Shown: piece after piece, positions 43,824 through 52,777 of the stretch
Numbering within the stretch: the stretch's first letter is position 1
Layout of the letters: each line of letters begins with the position of its first letter
Source of the DNA: JANQQN01 sp964519665
GTDB lineage: Bacteria; Myxococcota; Kuafuiibacteriia; Kuafuiibacteriales; Kuafuiibacteriaceae
DNA: 64,000 nt
Assembly (NCBI GenBank): GCA_964519665.1
Contig: CAZFIV010000018.1
Location: 1-64,000 of the forward strand
Reading direction: 5' to 3'
Program-made: the position numbers and the translations under genes
The notes under the pieces: model-generated
What the model was told of the DNA's origin: nothing
What the model saw: the letters and a program-made list of their open reading frames with translations, nothing else
The model's database searches: none

Positions 43824-44033
43824 ATGAGCAGCACCAAAATGACGCAGTCCAGCAAAGATCACTTGTTCACGCGAAACCAACAAACTGGTTGGTGGATGCT
43901 GATCGCCATGGCCGCAACCGTAGTTGCGTTTGCTCTGGCCGTCGTGACCATTCTTCCCAATAGCACGGGCCTCGAGATCGCACCCCTCGACGCCCAGGAA
44001 ATGACGGCGCAGTACGAGTCGAGCAGCAAGTGA
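43824..44033 (+). CDS. Small single-span membrane protein (hypothetical)
   Basis: About 69 residues from ATG 43824 (81 if a TTG at 43788 is used). One hydrophobic helix, WWMLIAMAATVVAFALAVV, follows a short polar N-terminus; the C-terminal 26 residues are polar. No ribosome site is clear at either start. The codon choice after residue 10 is compatible with coding. The 43519-43823 gap before it otherwise contains the isc dyad and an AT-rich patch with TGACG/CGTCA arms at 43804-43820. It is convergent with the carbamoyltransferase gene seven bases away. Confidence 0.4.
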   Translation: MSSTKMTQSSKDHLFTRNQQTGWWMLIAMAATVVAFALAVVTILPNSTGLEIAPLDAQEMTAQYESSSK

Positions 44034-44040
44034 GCCCAGC

Positions 44041-45882
44041 TCAGTCGAGCTCGAAGGCGTTCTTGTAGTCTCGCTTGAGCGCCTCGTCCTGCTCGGTCTT
44101 CCTCAGAACACACCGACCGATCACCAGGAGATCGAGCTCGGTGCCCATGAAGCACCTGAACGCGTCCACTGGAGTGCAAACGATCGGCTCGCCCCGAACG
44201 TTGAACGACGTATTCACCACCACCGGACATCCGGTCTTCTCGTGGAACTTCGTGATGAGCCGGAAATAGAGCGGGTTCGTTTCCTCGTGCACCGTCTGCA
44301 ATCGGGCCGAGTAGTCGATATGGGTGACCGCAGGAATCTCGGACCGCGGCACCTTGAGCTTATCGATACCGAACAAGGACCTCTGCGCCTCGGTCATCGG
44401 GATCTGCTTTTCGGTTCGAATCGGAGCCACCATCAGCATGTACGGGCTGACGCCTTCGTGTTCGAACCAGTCGGACACGTGGCGGTCGAGGACCGAGGGC
44501 GCGAACGGACGAAACGACTCGCGGTACTTCACCTTGAGGTTCAAGACGGTCTGGGTTTCGGGGGACCGCGGATCCCCGAGGATCGAGCGAGCGCCGAGGG
44601 CACGGGGACCGAACTCCATTCGCCCGTTGAACCACCCGACGGCCCGCCCCTCGGCCAGCGCCTCGGCCGTGGCTTCGAGCATCGCTTCTTCACCCAGAAC
44701 CACGAACCGAGCCCCCGCCGCGATCAGATCTCTTTGAATCTCTTCCTGGGTGAATGCCGGGCCGAGGTACGCGCCGCTCATCCGATCGCGGCGACCGTCC
44801 AGAGGCGTCCGGCGATGGCCATTGTACAGGTGATGGGCGGTCAGGGCTGCGCCGAGGGCACCACCCGCGTCGCCGGCCGCCGGCTGCACCCAAATTTCGT
44901 CGAAGATGCCCTCCCGTAGGAGCTTTCCGTTGGCCACGCAGTTGAGAGCCACCCCCCCGGCGAGGCACAGGTTGCCGATGCCCGTCTCTTTGCGGAGCCC
45001 GCCCGCGAGCTTAATGACCGCTTCCTCGATCACGACTTGGACGGACGCTGCTAGGTCCATCTCCCGTTGGGTCAACAGCTGTTCGGGCGTACGAGGCGGC
45101 CCGCCAAACAGCTGGTCGAATTTGGCGTTCGTGCTTCGATCACCCGTGCAGAAATCGAAATACTCCATATTCAGGCGAAACGACCCATCGTCTTTCAAGT
45201 CGATCAAATGCTCCTTGATGCGGTCGGCGTAGATGGGCCGGCCGTACGGCGCCAAACCCATGACTTTGTACTCGCCGGAATTCACCTTGAAGCCGGTGTA
45301 GTAAGTGAATGCCGAGTACAATAACCCCAGCGAGTGCGGAAAGTGGATCTCCTTGATCATCTCGAGACTGTTGCCACGACCGATCGCGGCCGAAGTGGTC
45401 GCCCATTCGCCCACTCCGTCCATCGTCAGGACGACCGCTTCATTGAACGGAGACGGAAAGAACGCACTCGCCGCGTGGCTTTGGTGATGTTCGGCGAACA
45501 GGAGCTTCGCGCCGTCGAAGTCGGCGCCCAATTGGTCTTTGAGACGCCTGGTCAACAGGCTCTTCTGGAACAGCTTCTCTTTGAGCCACAACGGCATCGA
45601 CATCCGGAACGACTTGAATCCCCGCGGCGCGAAAGCGAGGTACGTCTCCAGCAACCGCTCGAACTTGAGAAACGGCTTATCGTAGAACGCGACGTAGTCG
45701 ACATCATTCGCAGTCAATTCTCCTTGCGTAAGGCAGAAGTCGATCGCCTGATGCGGAAAGCGCCGGTCGTGCTTATTTCGGGTGAAGCGCTCCTCCTGTG
45801 CGGCAGCCACGATCTCGCCATCGACGAGCAGCGCCGCCGCGCTGTCATGATAGAAGGCAGAAATGCCCAGGACTCTCGCCAC
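44041..45882 (-). CDS. NodU/CmcH-type carbamoyltransferase
   Basis: 613 residues of the ASKHA-fold carbamoyltransferase family (NodU, TobZ, CmcH). The N-terminus GISAFYHDSAAALLVDGEIVAAAQEERF is the family signature; the middle has LAGGVALNCVANG and the C-terminal domain has FGPRALGARSIL and NTSFNVRGEPIV. The enzyme forms carbamoyl-adenylate from carbamoyl phosphate and ATP and transfers the carbamoyl group to a hydroxyl of a sugar, peptide or lipid; the acceptor is not readable. Its GTG overlaps by one base the stop of the DUF5989 gene. The carAB genes lie in the same run. Confidence 0.93.
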   Translation of the reverse strand: MARVLGISAFYHDSAAALLVDGEIVAAAQEERFTRNKHDRRFPHQAIDFCLTQGELTANDVDYVAFYDKPFLKFERLLETYLAFAPRGFKSFRMSMPLWLKEKLFQKSLLTRRLKDQLGADFDGAKLLFAEHHQSHAASAFFPSPFNEAVVLTMDGVGEWATTSAAIGRGNSLEMIKEIHFPHSLGLLYSAFTYYTGFKVNSGEYKVMGLAPYGRPIYADRIKEHLIDLKDDGSFRLNMEYFDFCTGDRSTNAKFDQLFGGPPRTPEQLLTQREMDLAASVQVVIEEAVIKLAGGLRKETGIGNLCLAGGVALNCVANGKLLREGIFDEIWVQPAAGDAGGALGAALTAHHLYNGHRRTPLDGRRDRMSGAYLGPAFTQEEIQRDLIAAGARFVVLGEEAMLEATAEALAEGRAVGWFNGRMEFGPRALGARSILGDPRSPETQTVLNLKVKYRESFRPFAPSVLDRHVSDWFEHEGVSPYMLMVAPIRTEKQIPMTEAQRSLFGIDKLKVPRSEIPAVTHIDYSARLQTVHEETNPLYFRLITKFHEKTGCPVVVNTSFNVRGEPIVCTPVDAFRCFMGTELDLLVIGRCVLRKTEQDEALKRDYKNAFELD

Positions 45883-46031
45883 TAGAACACCGTGTAGATA
45901 AACGGCAGGACCGCCGGCGGCGCCAACAACATCAGGCTACCGAACACCACCATCATAACGATCAACGGAACGAGCCAGAACTTCTTCCGCGTCCTCAAGA
46001 ACGCCCACATTTCCGCAATGAATGAGCCCAT
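45882..46031 (-). CDS. DUF5989-family small membrane protein
   Basis: A 49-residue protein with a basic N-terminal helix and one hydrophobic span: MGSFIAEMWAFLRTRKKF, then WLVPLIVMMVVFGSLML. The family signature is F-L-x-x-R-K-K-F-W near the start and PFIYTVF at the end. Good ribosome site (AGGAGAAG) before the ATG at 46031. It is regularly located next to SxtJ and carbamoyltransferase genes in many phyla, and the function is unknown. Here its stop overlaps the carbamoyltransferase start by one base, so expression is coupled. Confidence 0.85.
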   Translation of the reverse strand: MGSFIAEMWAFLRTRKKFWLVPLIVMMVVFGSLMLLAPPAVLPFIYTVF

Positions 46032-46085
46032 GCCTTCTCCTGCCCCTATGCTTTCGAACTGCCCAATGACAGCGGCTGTCAGCGG

Positions 46086-46529
46086 CTAAAACTGGTTCTT
46101 CATCGAGTCCGGTGGGGGACCCGGTGGATTTCGGTCGATCCAATACGAGCTGGACTCTTTGTCGAGCCGAAGCCGCAGGATGTCGCGCCCCATCATCCGC
46201 AGCAAAAGAGCCATGGGCGTGACGGTCAAGAAGAACAGGAATCCGAGCACGATCGGGCTGACGATCATCTGAAGCAGTCGTCCGAACTGCATCCACAGCA
46301 CGTTCAACGGGTGGAGTATCCTCGGGGCCACAATACCGAGCACCAGGAAGACCGCCGCTACGCCGATGGCCCAGACCCGAGGTTCTCCACTCGAAAAAAC
46401 GACGGGGTATAGGCCAACCACGGCGAAGAAACCGGTGAACACCCAAGCGAACTGGCGATCGGGTCCGACCTCCAGCTGACCGTGCTCGACGTAGTCCTCG
46501 TGATAGTTCTTATCGGTCAGTCTGACCAC
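46086..46529 (-). CDS. SxtJ-family membrane protein
   Basis: 147 residues with two to four hydrophobic segments (VFTGFFAVVGLYPVVF, VWAIGVAAVFLVLGIVAP, IVSPIVLGFLFFLTVTPMALL) and a charged tail (MMGRDILRLRLDKESSSYWIDR). The pattern matches SxtJ-type proteins, named from saxitoxin clusters, which always accompany carbamoyltransferases but have no known biochemical role. The start is 10 bases after the carB stop; 54 bases separate it from the DUF5989 gene. It may anchor the carbamoyltransferase or present its substrate at the membrane, which is inference. Confidence 0.82.
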   Translation of the reverse strand: MVRLTDKNYHEDYVEHGQLEVGPDRQFAWVFTGFFAVVGLYPVVFSSGEPRVWAIGVAAVFLVLGIVAPRILHPLNVLWMQFGRLLQMIVSPIVLGFLFFLTVTPMALLLRMMGRDILRLRLDKESSSYWIDRNPPGPPPDSMKNQF

Positions 46530-46539
46530 ACCCGTGTCC

Positions 46540-49500
46540 TTACTTCAGCGCCATCGGCTGCCGCGCCATGTAGGCATCCCAGGCGTTGATGCCGAGGGCG
46601 GCGGGGCTGTTGCGAAATCGCATCGCTTCCACGAGGGCTCGAGCCAACATGACGTCCGTAATCAACGGAATCTCCGCGTCGACGGCGCGACGTCGAATGA
46701 GATACCCATCGGGACGGCCCATCTCGTCATACTCTGCGGGGACGTTGATCACGAGGTCGACCAGCCCTTTTTCGATGACTTCCATCGCCGAGCCCGCGCC
46801 TTCCGATTTGCTCAAAGAAGTGCAGTTGATCCCGACATTGTGCAGGGCCTCGGCCGTTCCCGGAGTCGCGTAAATCGGCAGCCCCAGTTCATCGGTAATG
46901 GCCCGCGCCTCGTCCGTAAACGAGTACTTTTCGGTCAGCCGGCCCAACGATAGCAGCACGCCAGCTCGAGGAAACCGAAAACCGGTGGCCAGAAGGCCGT
47001 GCAGGAGCGATTCGTGCGCGTCGTCTCCGAAGCACCCGACCTCCCCCGTCGACGCCATCTCGACCCCGAGGAGAGGATCCGCCCCCACCAGGCGCGGGAA
47101 CGAGAACATCGGAACCTTGCAGCCGACGTAGTCAAGATCGAGGGTGTGGTTGGCGATCGGCCGGCGGACGCCCAACATTCGCCGCATCGCTTCCCGGACG
47201 AAATTGTTGCCCGTGACCTTGGAAACGAACGGAAGACTCCTGGAAGCTCGAAGATTGCATTCGATGACCCGCACGGCGCCTTGTTTGGCGAGCATTTGAA
47301 CGTTGAAGGGCCCGGTGATCTCGAGCGCGCTCGCCAACTGTTGGCTGATCTTTCTGGCCTTATGGATGACCGGGATCGGAATCGTTTGGGGCGGCAGCAT
47401 CATCGTGGCGTCGCCGGAGTGAACGCCCGCATCCTCGATGTGTTCGGAGATCGCCCACAAAACGATCTCGCCACCGTCGGCGACCGCATCGATCTCGATC
47501 TCGCGGGCGTTCATTTCGAACGCAGTCATGACCGTCGGGTGCTCGGGAGACACCCGTTTGGCGCGCTCGAGAATCCTTCGCAGCTCGACCGGCTCGTGGG
47601 CCACGCTCATCGCGGCGCCGCTGAGAACGTAGCTCGGTCGCACCAGAACCGGGTACCCGCCGAGCCGGTCAACCAGACTCCCGACCTGAGAAAAGTCCGT
47701 CAGGTGCGCCCATTTCGGCTGGTCGATGTTCAATCGGTCGAGCAGCGATGAGAACTTGCGTCGGTCTTCGGCCGTGTCGATGAACTCGGGACTAGTCCCT
47801 AGGATCTTGACGCCGGCCCGGTGCAGACGAATGGCCAGGTTGTTCGCCACCTGGCCACCCATGCTCACCACCACGAAGTCCGGTTGTTCATGCTCGTAGA
47901 TGTCGAGCACCGATTCCAGGCTGACCTCGTCGAAGATCAGTTTGTCACAGACGTCGTAGTCCGTGCTCACGGTCTCGGGGTTGTAGTTGAGCATGATGGT
48001 CTCGTAGCCGAGATCCGCGGCCGCTACGGCGGCGTTGACGCAGCACCAGTCGAACTCGACGCTCGAACCGATGCGATAGGTGCCCGACCCCAACACCATG
48101 ATCTTCTTTCGATGGCTGGATGCCGTCTCGGAGACCGATGCGTGGTAGGTCGAGTACAGGTAGTTCGTCTCGGCCGGAAACTCTGCGGCCAAGGTGTCAA
48201 TCTTGGCGACCTTAGGCTTGATGCCGAAGTCGATCCGCTCTTTGCGGACGGTCTGCTGGTCGATTCCGGTGAGCAGGCTGATTCCTTGGTCTGAAAAACC
48301 GAGCTGCTTGGCGCGTTCGAGAATGCCGCGCTCGAGGAACGCGCCGCGCACGTCGTTGAGCTGATCGTGCATCGCGACCACTTCGGCCAGCTGGTGCAAG
48401 AACCAGCGATCGATTCCGGTCAGCTGGTGGACCCGATCGACCGAATACCCGGTGCGAAGCGCCCGAGCGATGTTGAAGATCCGGGCGGGCGTCGGGTTGG
48501 TCAGCGCGTCATCGAGGTCTTCGGCCACCAGGGCGTCCGGGTCGACGCCAAAGACGCCGATATCGAGCATTCGAGTCGCTTTCTGTATGACCTCGGGAAA
48601 AGTACGGCCGATCGCCATCACCTCGCCGACCGATTTCATCTCGGACCCAATGCGAGTCGAAGCCCCTTTGAACTTAGTCAAGTCCCACCGAGGGAACTTC
48701 ACGACCAGATAGTCGAGCGCCGGTTCGAAGAACGCCGTCGTTCGCCGAGTGATACCGTTGGGAATCTCGGGCAGCGTGTAACCCAGCGCCAGCTTGGCCG
48801 CCACGTAGGCCAGAGGATAACCCGTCGCCTTCGACGCCAGGGCCGATGAACGGGACAATCGCGCGTTGACCTCGATGACCCGATAATCATCGGAAGCCGG
48901 GTCGAGCGCATACTGAATGTTGCACTCACCCACGATGCCGAGGTGGCGCACCGTCTGAATCGCGATGGACCGGAGGCTTTGATACTCGTGGTCGCTCAGC
49001 GTCTGCGATGGCGCCACGACGATGGACTCACCGGTGTGGATGCCCATCGGATCGAAGTTCTCCATGTTGCAGACGGTGATGCAGTTGTCGCGGAAGTCGC
49101 GCACCACCTCGTACTCGATCTCTTTCCAGCCCCCGAGAAACTCCTCGACCAAGACCTGGCCGACCAGGTCAAACGCGCGCCGGAGAGCGTTTTGCACTTC
49201 GTCGGCGGTCCGCACGACCCCGGACCCTTTGCCCCCGAGCGCAAAGGCCCCACGAAGCATGACCGGCAGACCGATCGCCTCTATCGCCCGCTCGGCCTCT
49301 TCGATCGTGTTGCAAGCGATACTGCGAGCAGTCTTGACGTTGATCTCGTCGAGGCGATTCTTGAACAGCTGACGGTCCTCGCTGTCTCGGACGGCAGCGA
49401 GAGGCGTCCCGAGAACTCGGACGTTGTGCTTCTCGAGAATCCCGGCCTCGTCGAGCGCGAGCCCGCAGTTCAGCGCTGTCTGCCCGCCAAACGACAGCAG

Positions 49501-49767
49501 AATAGCATCGACGTCTTCCTTGATGATCACCCGCTCGACGAAGTCGGGGGTGACCGCGGCGAGATAAATCTTATCCGCGAAGCCCTCGCTCGTCTGAATC
49601 GTGGCGATATTCGGATTGATGAGCACCGTATAGATGTGCTCTTCGCGCATGGCCTTGATGGCCTGGGAACCGGAGTAGTCGAACTCTCCGGCCTGGCCGA
49701 TCTGCAGCGCTCCGGAGCCGAGGATCAGCACCCGCTTCGGTTTTTTGGGAATGTACGCGCCGAACAC
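46540..49767 (-). CDS. carB: Carbamoyl-phosphate synthase, large (ammonia) subunit
   Basis: 1,075 residues. Two ATP-grasp halves are present: first half starts LILGSGALQIGQAGEFDYSG, and the second MVLGSGTYRIGSSVEFDW. The C-terminal MGS-like allosteric domain (about 940-1075) follows. It makes carbamoyl phosphate from bicarbonate, ammonia from CarA and two ATP, for pyrimidine and arginine synthesis. The gene starts three bases after carA and ends ten bases before the SxtJ gene, so the downstream carbamoyltransferase set can be on the same mRNA. Confidence 0.97.
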   Translation of the reverse strand: MFGAYIPKKPKRVLILGSGALQIGQAGEFDYSGSQAIKAMREEHIYTVLINPNIATIQTSEGFADKIYLAAVTPDFVERVIIKEDVDAILLSFGGQTALNCGLALDEAGILEKHNVRVLGTPLAAVRDSEDRQLFKNRLDEINVKTARSIACNTIEEAERAIEAIGLPVMLRGAFALGGKGSGVVRTADEVQNALRRAFDLVGQVLVEEFLGGWKEIEYEVVRDFRDNCITVCNMENFDPMGIHTGESIVVAPSQTLSDHEYQSLRSIAIQTVRHLGIVGECNIQYALDPASDDYRVIEVNARLSRSSALASKATGYPLAYVAAKLALGYTLPEIPNGITRRTTAFFEPALDYLVVKFPRWDLTKFKGASTRIGSEMKSVGEVMAIGRTFPEVIQKATRMLDIGVFGVDPDALVAEDLDDALTNPTPARIFNIARALRTGYSVDRVHQLTGIDRWFLHQLAEVVAMHDQLNDVRGAFLERGILERAKQLGFSDQGISLLTGIDQQTVRKERIDFGIKPKVAKIDTLAAEFPAETNYLYSTYHASVSETASSHRKKIMVLGSGTYRIGSSVEFDWCCVNAAVAAADLGYETIMLNYNPETVSTDYDVCDKLIFDEVSLESVLDIYEHEQPDFVVVSMGGQVANNLAIRLHRAGVKILGTSPEFIDTAEDRRKFSSLLDRLNIDQPKWAHLTDFSQVGSLVDRLGGYPVLVRPSYVLSGAAMSVAHEPVELRRILERAKRVSPEHPTVMTAFEMNAREIEIDAVADGGEIVLWAISEHIEDAGVHSGDATMMLPPQTIPIPVIHKARKISQQLASALEITGPFNVQMLAKQGAVRVIECNLRASRSLPFVSKVTGNNFVREAMRRMLGVRRPIANHTLDLDYVGCKVPMFSFPRLVGADPLLGVEMASTGEVGCFGDDAHESLLHGLLATGFRFPRAGVLLSLGRLTEKYSFTDEARAITDELGLPIYATPGTAEALHNVGINCTSLSKSEGAGSAMEVIEKGLVDLVINVPAEYDEMGRPDGYLIRRRAVDAEIPLITDVMLARALVEAMRFRNSPAALGINAWDAYMARQPMALK

Positions 49768-49770
49768 GAA

Positions 49771-50853
49771 TCAGCTCCTCATCGCTGCAACGATGCGCAG
49801 GAAGTCATCGAACAAATAAGCGCTGTCCCGGGGCCCGGGCGACGCTTCGGGGTGAAACTGCACGCTAAAAAACGGCTTGGAGCGGTGGCGAATGCCTTCG
49901 TTCGTTCCGTCGTTGAGGTTGACGAACCACGGCTCCCATTCGTCGGGCAGCGAGGCATCCTGCACCGCGTACCCGTGGTTTTGGCTCGTGATGTAGCACT
50001 TGCGGGTCCATAGATCTTGGACCGGCTGATTCACGCTCCGATGGCCGTACGGAAGCTTCGCCGTGTCGCCCCCTGCCGCGAGGGCGAGAATCTGGTTTCC
50101 GAGGCAGACACCCATCAACGGCTTGTCGAGCGACAACATCTGCCGAGTCTTGTCGATCAGCTCGGTCAGGTTCTTCGGATCGCCGGGACCATTGCCGATC
50201 ATCACGCCGTCGGCTTCGTGAGCCAGCGCCAGCAGGTCGGAATGATAGGGTGCTCGGGTCACCGTCGCGCCCCGTTCGAGCAGGGATCGGCAAATGTTGT
50301 CTTTACAGCCGGCATCGACGAGCAGGATGTGGGGCTCGCCTTCACCCCATCGCTGAGGAGAAGGCGGGGCCACCGCGCGAAAGACCTCATCCCGCATGTC
50401 GACTTCGCGCGCTGCCCGTTTGCCCTCTTCGACCGAACCCGTGATCAGCCAGCCGCGCATCGTGCCCTTTTCGCGAAGCTTCTGCGTGAGGTTGCGGGTG
50501 TCGACGCCTGACAATAGGGGCAGGTCAGCTTCCTTCATCCACGCCGCCAACGAGCGGGTCGCCGCATGGTGACTGTAAGCGTCGACGTAGTGCTGAACGA
50601 CCAGCCCTTGGACTTGGATTTCGCCGGACTCGAACGGACGTTCGAGACTGCCGGCCGGCCGTGCGGACGGGACTCCGTAGTTCCCCACCAACGGATACGT
50701 CAGAACCAGAATCTGTCCGCGATAGGATGGGTCGGTGAGCGTCTCGACATAGCCGGTCATCCCGGTGTTGAATACGACCTCACCGGCGACCGAAACGTCG
50801 GAACCGTGCGAGCGCCCAGAGAGCTCCGTTCCGTCTTCTAAAACCAACTTCAT
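49771..50853 (-). CDS. carA: Carbamoyl-phosphate synthase, small (glutaminase) subunit
   Basis: About 360 residues. The N-terminal CPSase_sm domain (LEDGTELSGRSHG, VVFNTGMTGYVETLTDPSY) is followed by a class I glutamine amidotransferase: nucleophile Cys in MGVCLGNQIL and the His-x-Glu in QFHPEASPGP. It supplies ammonia to CarB. ATG at 50853 (MKLVLEDGTEL) matches the family start; a frame reading to 50889 is not supported. It heads carB directly. The 118-base gap to fabH shows no terminator. Confidence 0.95.
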   Translation of the reverse strand: MKLVLEDGTELSGRSHGSDVSVAGEVVFNTGMTGYVETLTDPSYRGQILVLTYPLVGNYGVPSARPAGSLERPFESGEIQVQGLVVQHYVDAYSHHAATRSLAAWMKEADLPLLSGVDTRNLTQKLREKGTMRGWLITGSVEEGKRAAREVDMRDEVFRAVAPPSPQRWGEGEPHILLVDAGCKDNICRSLLERGATVTRAPYHSDLLALAHEADGVMIGNGPGDPKNLTELIDKTRQMLSLDKPLMGVCLGNQILALAAGGDTAKLPYGHRSVNQPVQDLWTRKCYITSQNHGYAVQDASLPDEWEPWFVNLNDGTNEGIRHRSKPFFSVQFHPEASPGPRDSAYLFDDFLRIVAAMRS

Positions 50854-50971
50854 GAAGCGGTCGGAGACTAGCCTCTGACCGCGGACCACTCAACCGAAAG
50901 CCAATGTTCATCGGTTTTGGGGGGGCGGAAACCAGCAGAGTGTCGGGTTGGAACGGACCGAGCCCCGTTCA

Positions 50972-51967
50972 CTAAAACCGGAACAGCGCCGCGCCCCATG
51001 TGAAGCCGGCGCCGAAGGCGGCCGCGGCCACGAGCTGGCCTCGATGCAGTCGTCCGCTGCGAACGCACTCGTCCAGCGCGATCGGGATGCTCGCCGCGGT
51101 CGTATTTCCGTAACGTTGGATGTTGTTGTAGACCTTGTCGTCCGGCAACTGCAGGGCCTTCTGAACCGCTTCCGAAATCCTCAGGTTGGCTTGGTGGGGG
51201 ATCAGTAGGTCGATATCCTGCACGCCGAGACCGACCGCCTGGAGCGAGCCGAGCAACGACTCCGGAATCTTCCGAACCGCGTGTTTGAACACTTCGCGCC
51301 CGTTCATTTTCGGGAAGTGACGGCGCTCATCCATCATCTCCTTGGTCAGTCGGGGCATCAGGCGAGAATTGGGTGCCTCGATCCATAGCTCTTCGGCGTA
51401 CTGGCCATCGGCACCCACCACCGTGTGGAGAACACCGTCATCCTCATCGCTGGGCCCCAAGACGAGAGCCCCCGCACCGTCACCAAAGATGACCGATACG
51501 TCGCGGCCCGCGGTGGAGATATCGAGTCCGGTGGAATGAACCTCGGCGCCGATGAACAACACGTTCTTGTACAAGCCAGCTCGGATCCAAGCATCTGCGA
51601 CCTGCAGGCCGTAAACAAAACCGCTGCACTGATTGCGAATGTCGAGCGCCGGCGTCCCAGGGATATCCAACAGTCGGGTCATCAAGCAACCCGAGCCTGG
51701 GAAGTTGTAGTCAGGCGATAGGGTCGCGAAGATCATCGCGTCGATATCGCTCGCTTGAAGGCCAGCCATCTCCAAAGCCATTTCGCAGGCCGGCTTGGCA
51801 AGGTCGGACGCGCCGCACTCTTCACTGATCCATCGGCGTTCCTGAATTCCCGTCCGTTGCTGAATCCAGTCGTCAGTGGTGTCCATCAGGTGTTCGAGAT
51901 CGCGGTTGGTGACCACTCGCTCCGGCACGTAGTGCCCGGTACCCAAGATCTTGGTTCGCACGCTCAC
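50972..51967 (-). CDS. fabH: Beta-ketoacyl-ACP synthase III
   Basis: 331 residues. The catalytic triad is visible: Cys114 in RNQCSGFVYGL, the His in LIPHQANLRI and the Asn in YGNTTAASIPIAL. GTG at 51967 is chosen because AAGGAGG (51978-51984) lies ten bases away; a longer frame reading to 52015 has an unlikely N-terminus. FabH condenses acetyl-CoA with malonyl-ACP to start fatty acid chains. No other fatty-acid genes are adjacent, so it may be a second copy supporting specialised lipid synthesis. The gene precedes carA on the same strand. Confidence 0.92.
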   Translation of the reverse strand: MSVRTKILGTGHYVPERVVTNRDLEHLMDTTDDWIQQRTGIQERRWISEECGASDLAKPACEMALEMAGLQASDIDAMIFATLSPDYNFPGSGCLMTRLLDIPGTPALDIRNQCSGFVYGLQVADAWIRAGLYKNVLFIGAEVHSTGLDISTAGRDVSVIFGDGAGALVLGPSDEDDGVLHTVVGADGQYAEELWIEAPNSRLMPRLTKEMMDERRHFPKMNGREVFKHAVRKIPESLLGSLQAVGLGVQDIDLLIPHQANLRISEAVQKALQLPDDKVYNNIQRYGNTTAASIPIALDECVRSGRLHRGQLVAAAAFGAGFTWGAALFRF

Positions 51968-52219
51968 GTTTTGACAGCCTCCTTCGGCCGATGGCTGGGA
52001 CGCTTCGGATGCCAAGCCGGCACATCCTGGCTTGGGACTTTCTGCTCATCGCCCGACGGCCTTCGCTAACTTCCGGTGCCCCGAAACGCAACAGTTCTGC
52101 GTCGGGCACAACGCGTCAAAACCGCGCGTTCAAGGGACTGAAGCCCATATGTCTCGACGAGAACCCGAGGCGCGGGCACTTCGCTTGACGCCTACGGTCA
52201 AACAGGAGACGGGGCGGCC

Positions 52220-52762
52220 ATGCAGGTCGTCGAGACGAGTCTTCCGGGTGTCGTGGTCCTCAAGCCAAGGGTCTTTCAAGATGCCCGCGGCTTCTTCCTG
52301 GAAACGTATAACGAGGCCCGATATCAAGAAGCCGGTGTGACGTGCCGCTTCGTGCAGGACAATCACTCGCGCTCGTCGCGAGGCATCCTACGCGGGCTCC
52401 ACTACCAAGTGACCAAACCGCAAGACAAGCTGGTGTGGTGCCTGCAAGGCGAGGTCTTCGACGTCGCGGCCGATGTTCGACCCGGCTCGCCGACCTTCGG
52501 AAAGTGGTTCGGCGTTAAACTCACCGCCGAAGAAAAGAACCAGATCTTCGTCCCGGCGGGCTTCGCGCATGGCTTTCTGGTGCTGACCGAGACCGCCGAG
52601 GTCGCCTACAAGTGCTCTCGTCTGTACGCCCCGGAGGACGAGGGCGGCGTGATCTGGAACGACCCCGACCTCGCCATCGATTGGCCGTCCGACGACGAAC
52701 CGATCCTGTCGAAGAAAGACGCCGCGCTTCCAACCCTGAAGAACGCCGTTCTTCCGACCTGA
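52220..52762 (+). CDS. rfbC: dTDP-4-dehydrorhamnose 3,5-epimerase
   Basis: 180 residues of RmlC fold. Characteristic motifs include VFQDARGFFLETYNE, FVQDNHSRSSRGILRGLHYQ and VWCLQGEVFDVAADVR, the epimerase His and Lys region. It converts dTDP-4-keto-6-deoxyglucose to the L-lyxo isomer in dTDP-rhamnose synthesis. The other rml genes (A, B, D) are not in the window. ATG with AGGAGACGGGG upstream. It starts a plus-strand run with two further glycan genes, diverging from fabH across 250 bases. Confidence 0.95.
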   Translation: MQVVETSLPGVVVLKPRVFQDARGFFLETYNEARYQEAGVTCRFVQDNHSRSSRGILRGLHYQVTKPQDKLVWCLQGEVFDVAADVRPGSPTFGKWFGVKLTAEEKNQIFVPAGFAHGFLVLTETAEVAYKCSRLYAPEDEGGVIWNDPDLAIDWPSDDEPILSKKDAALPTLKNAVLPT

Positions 52763-52777
52763 CCGCCATCCTCCGAG

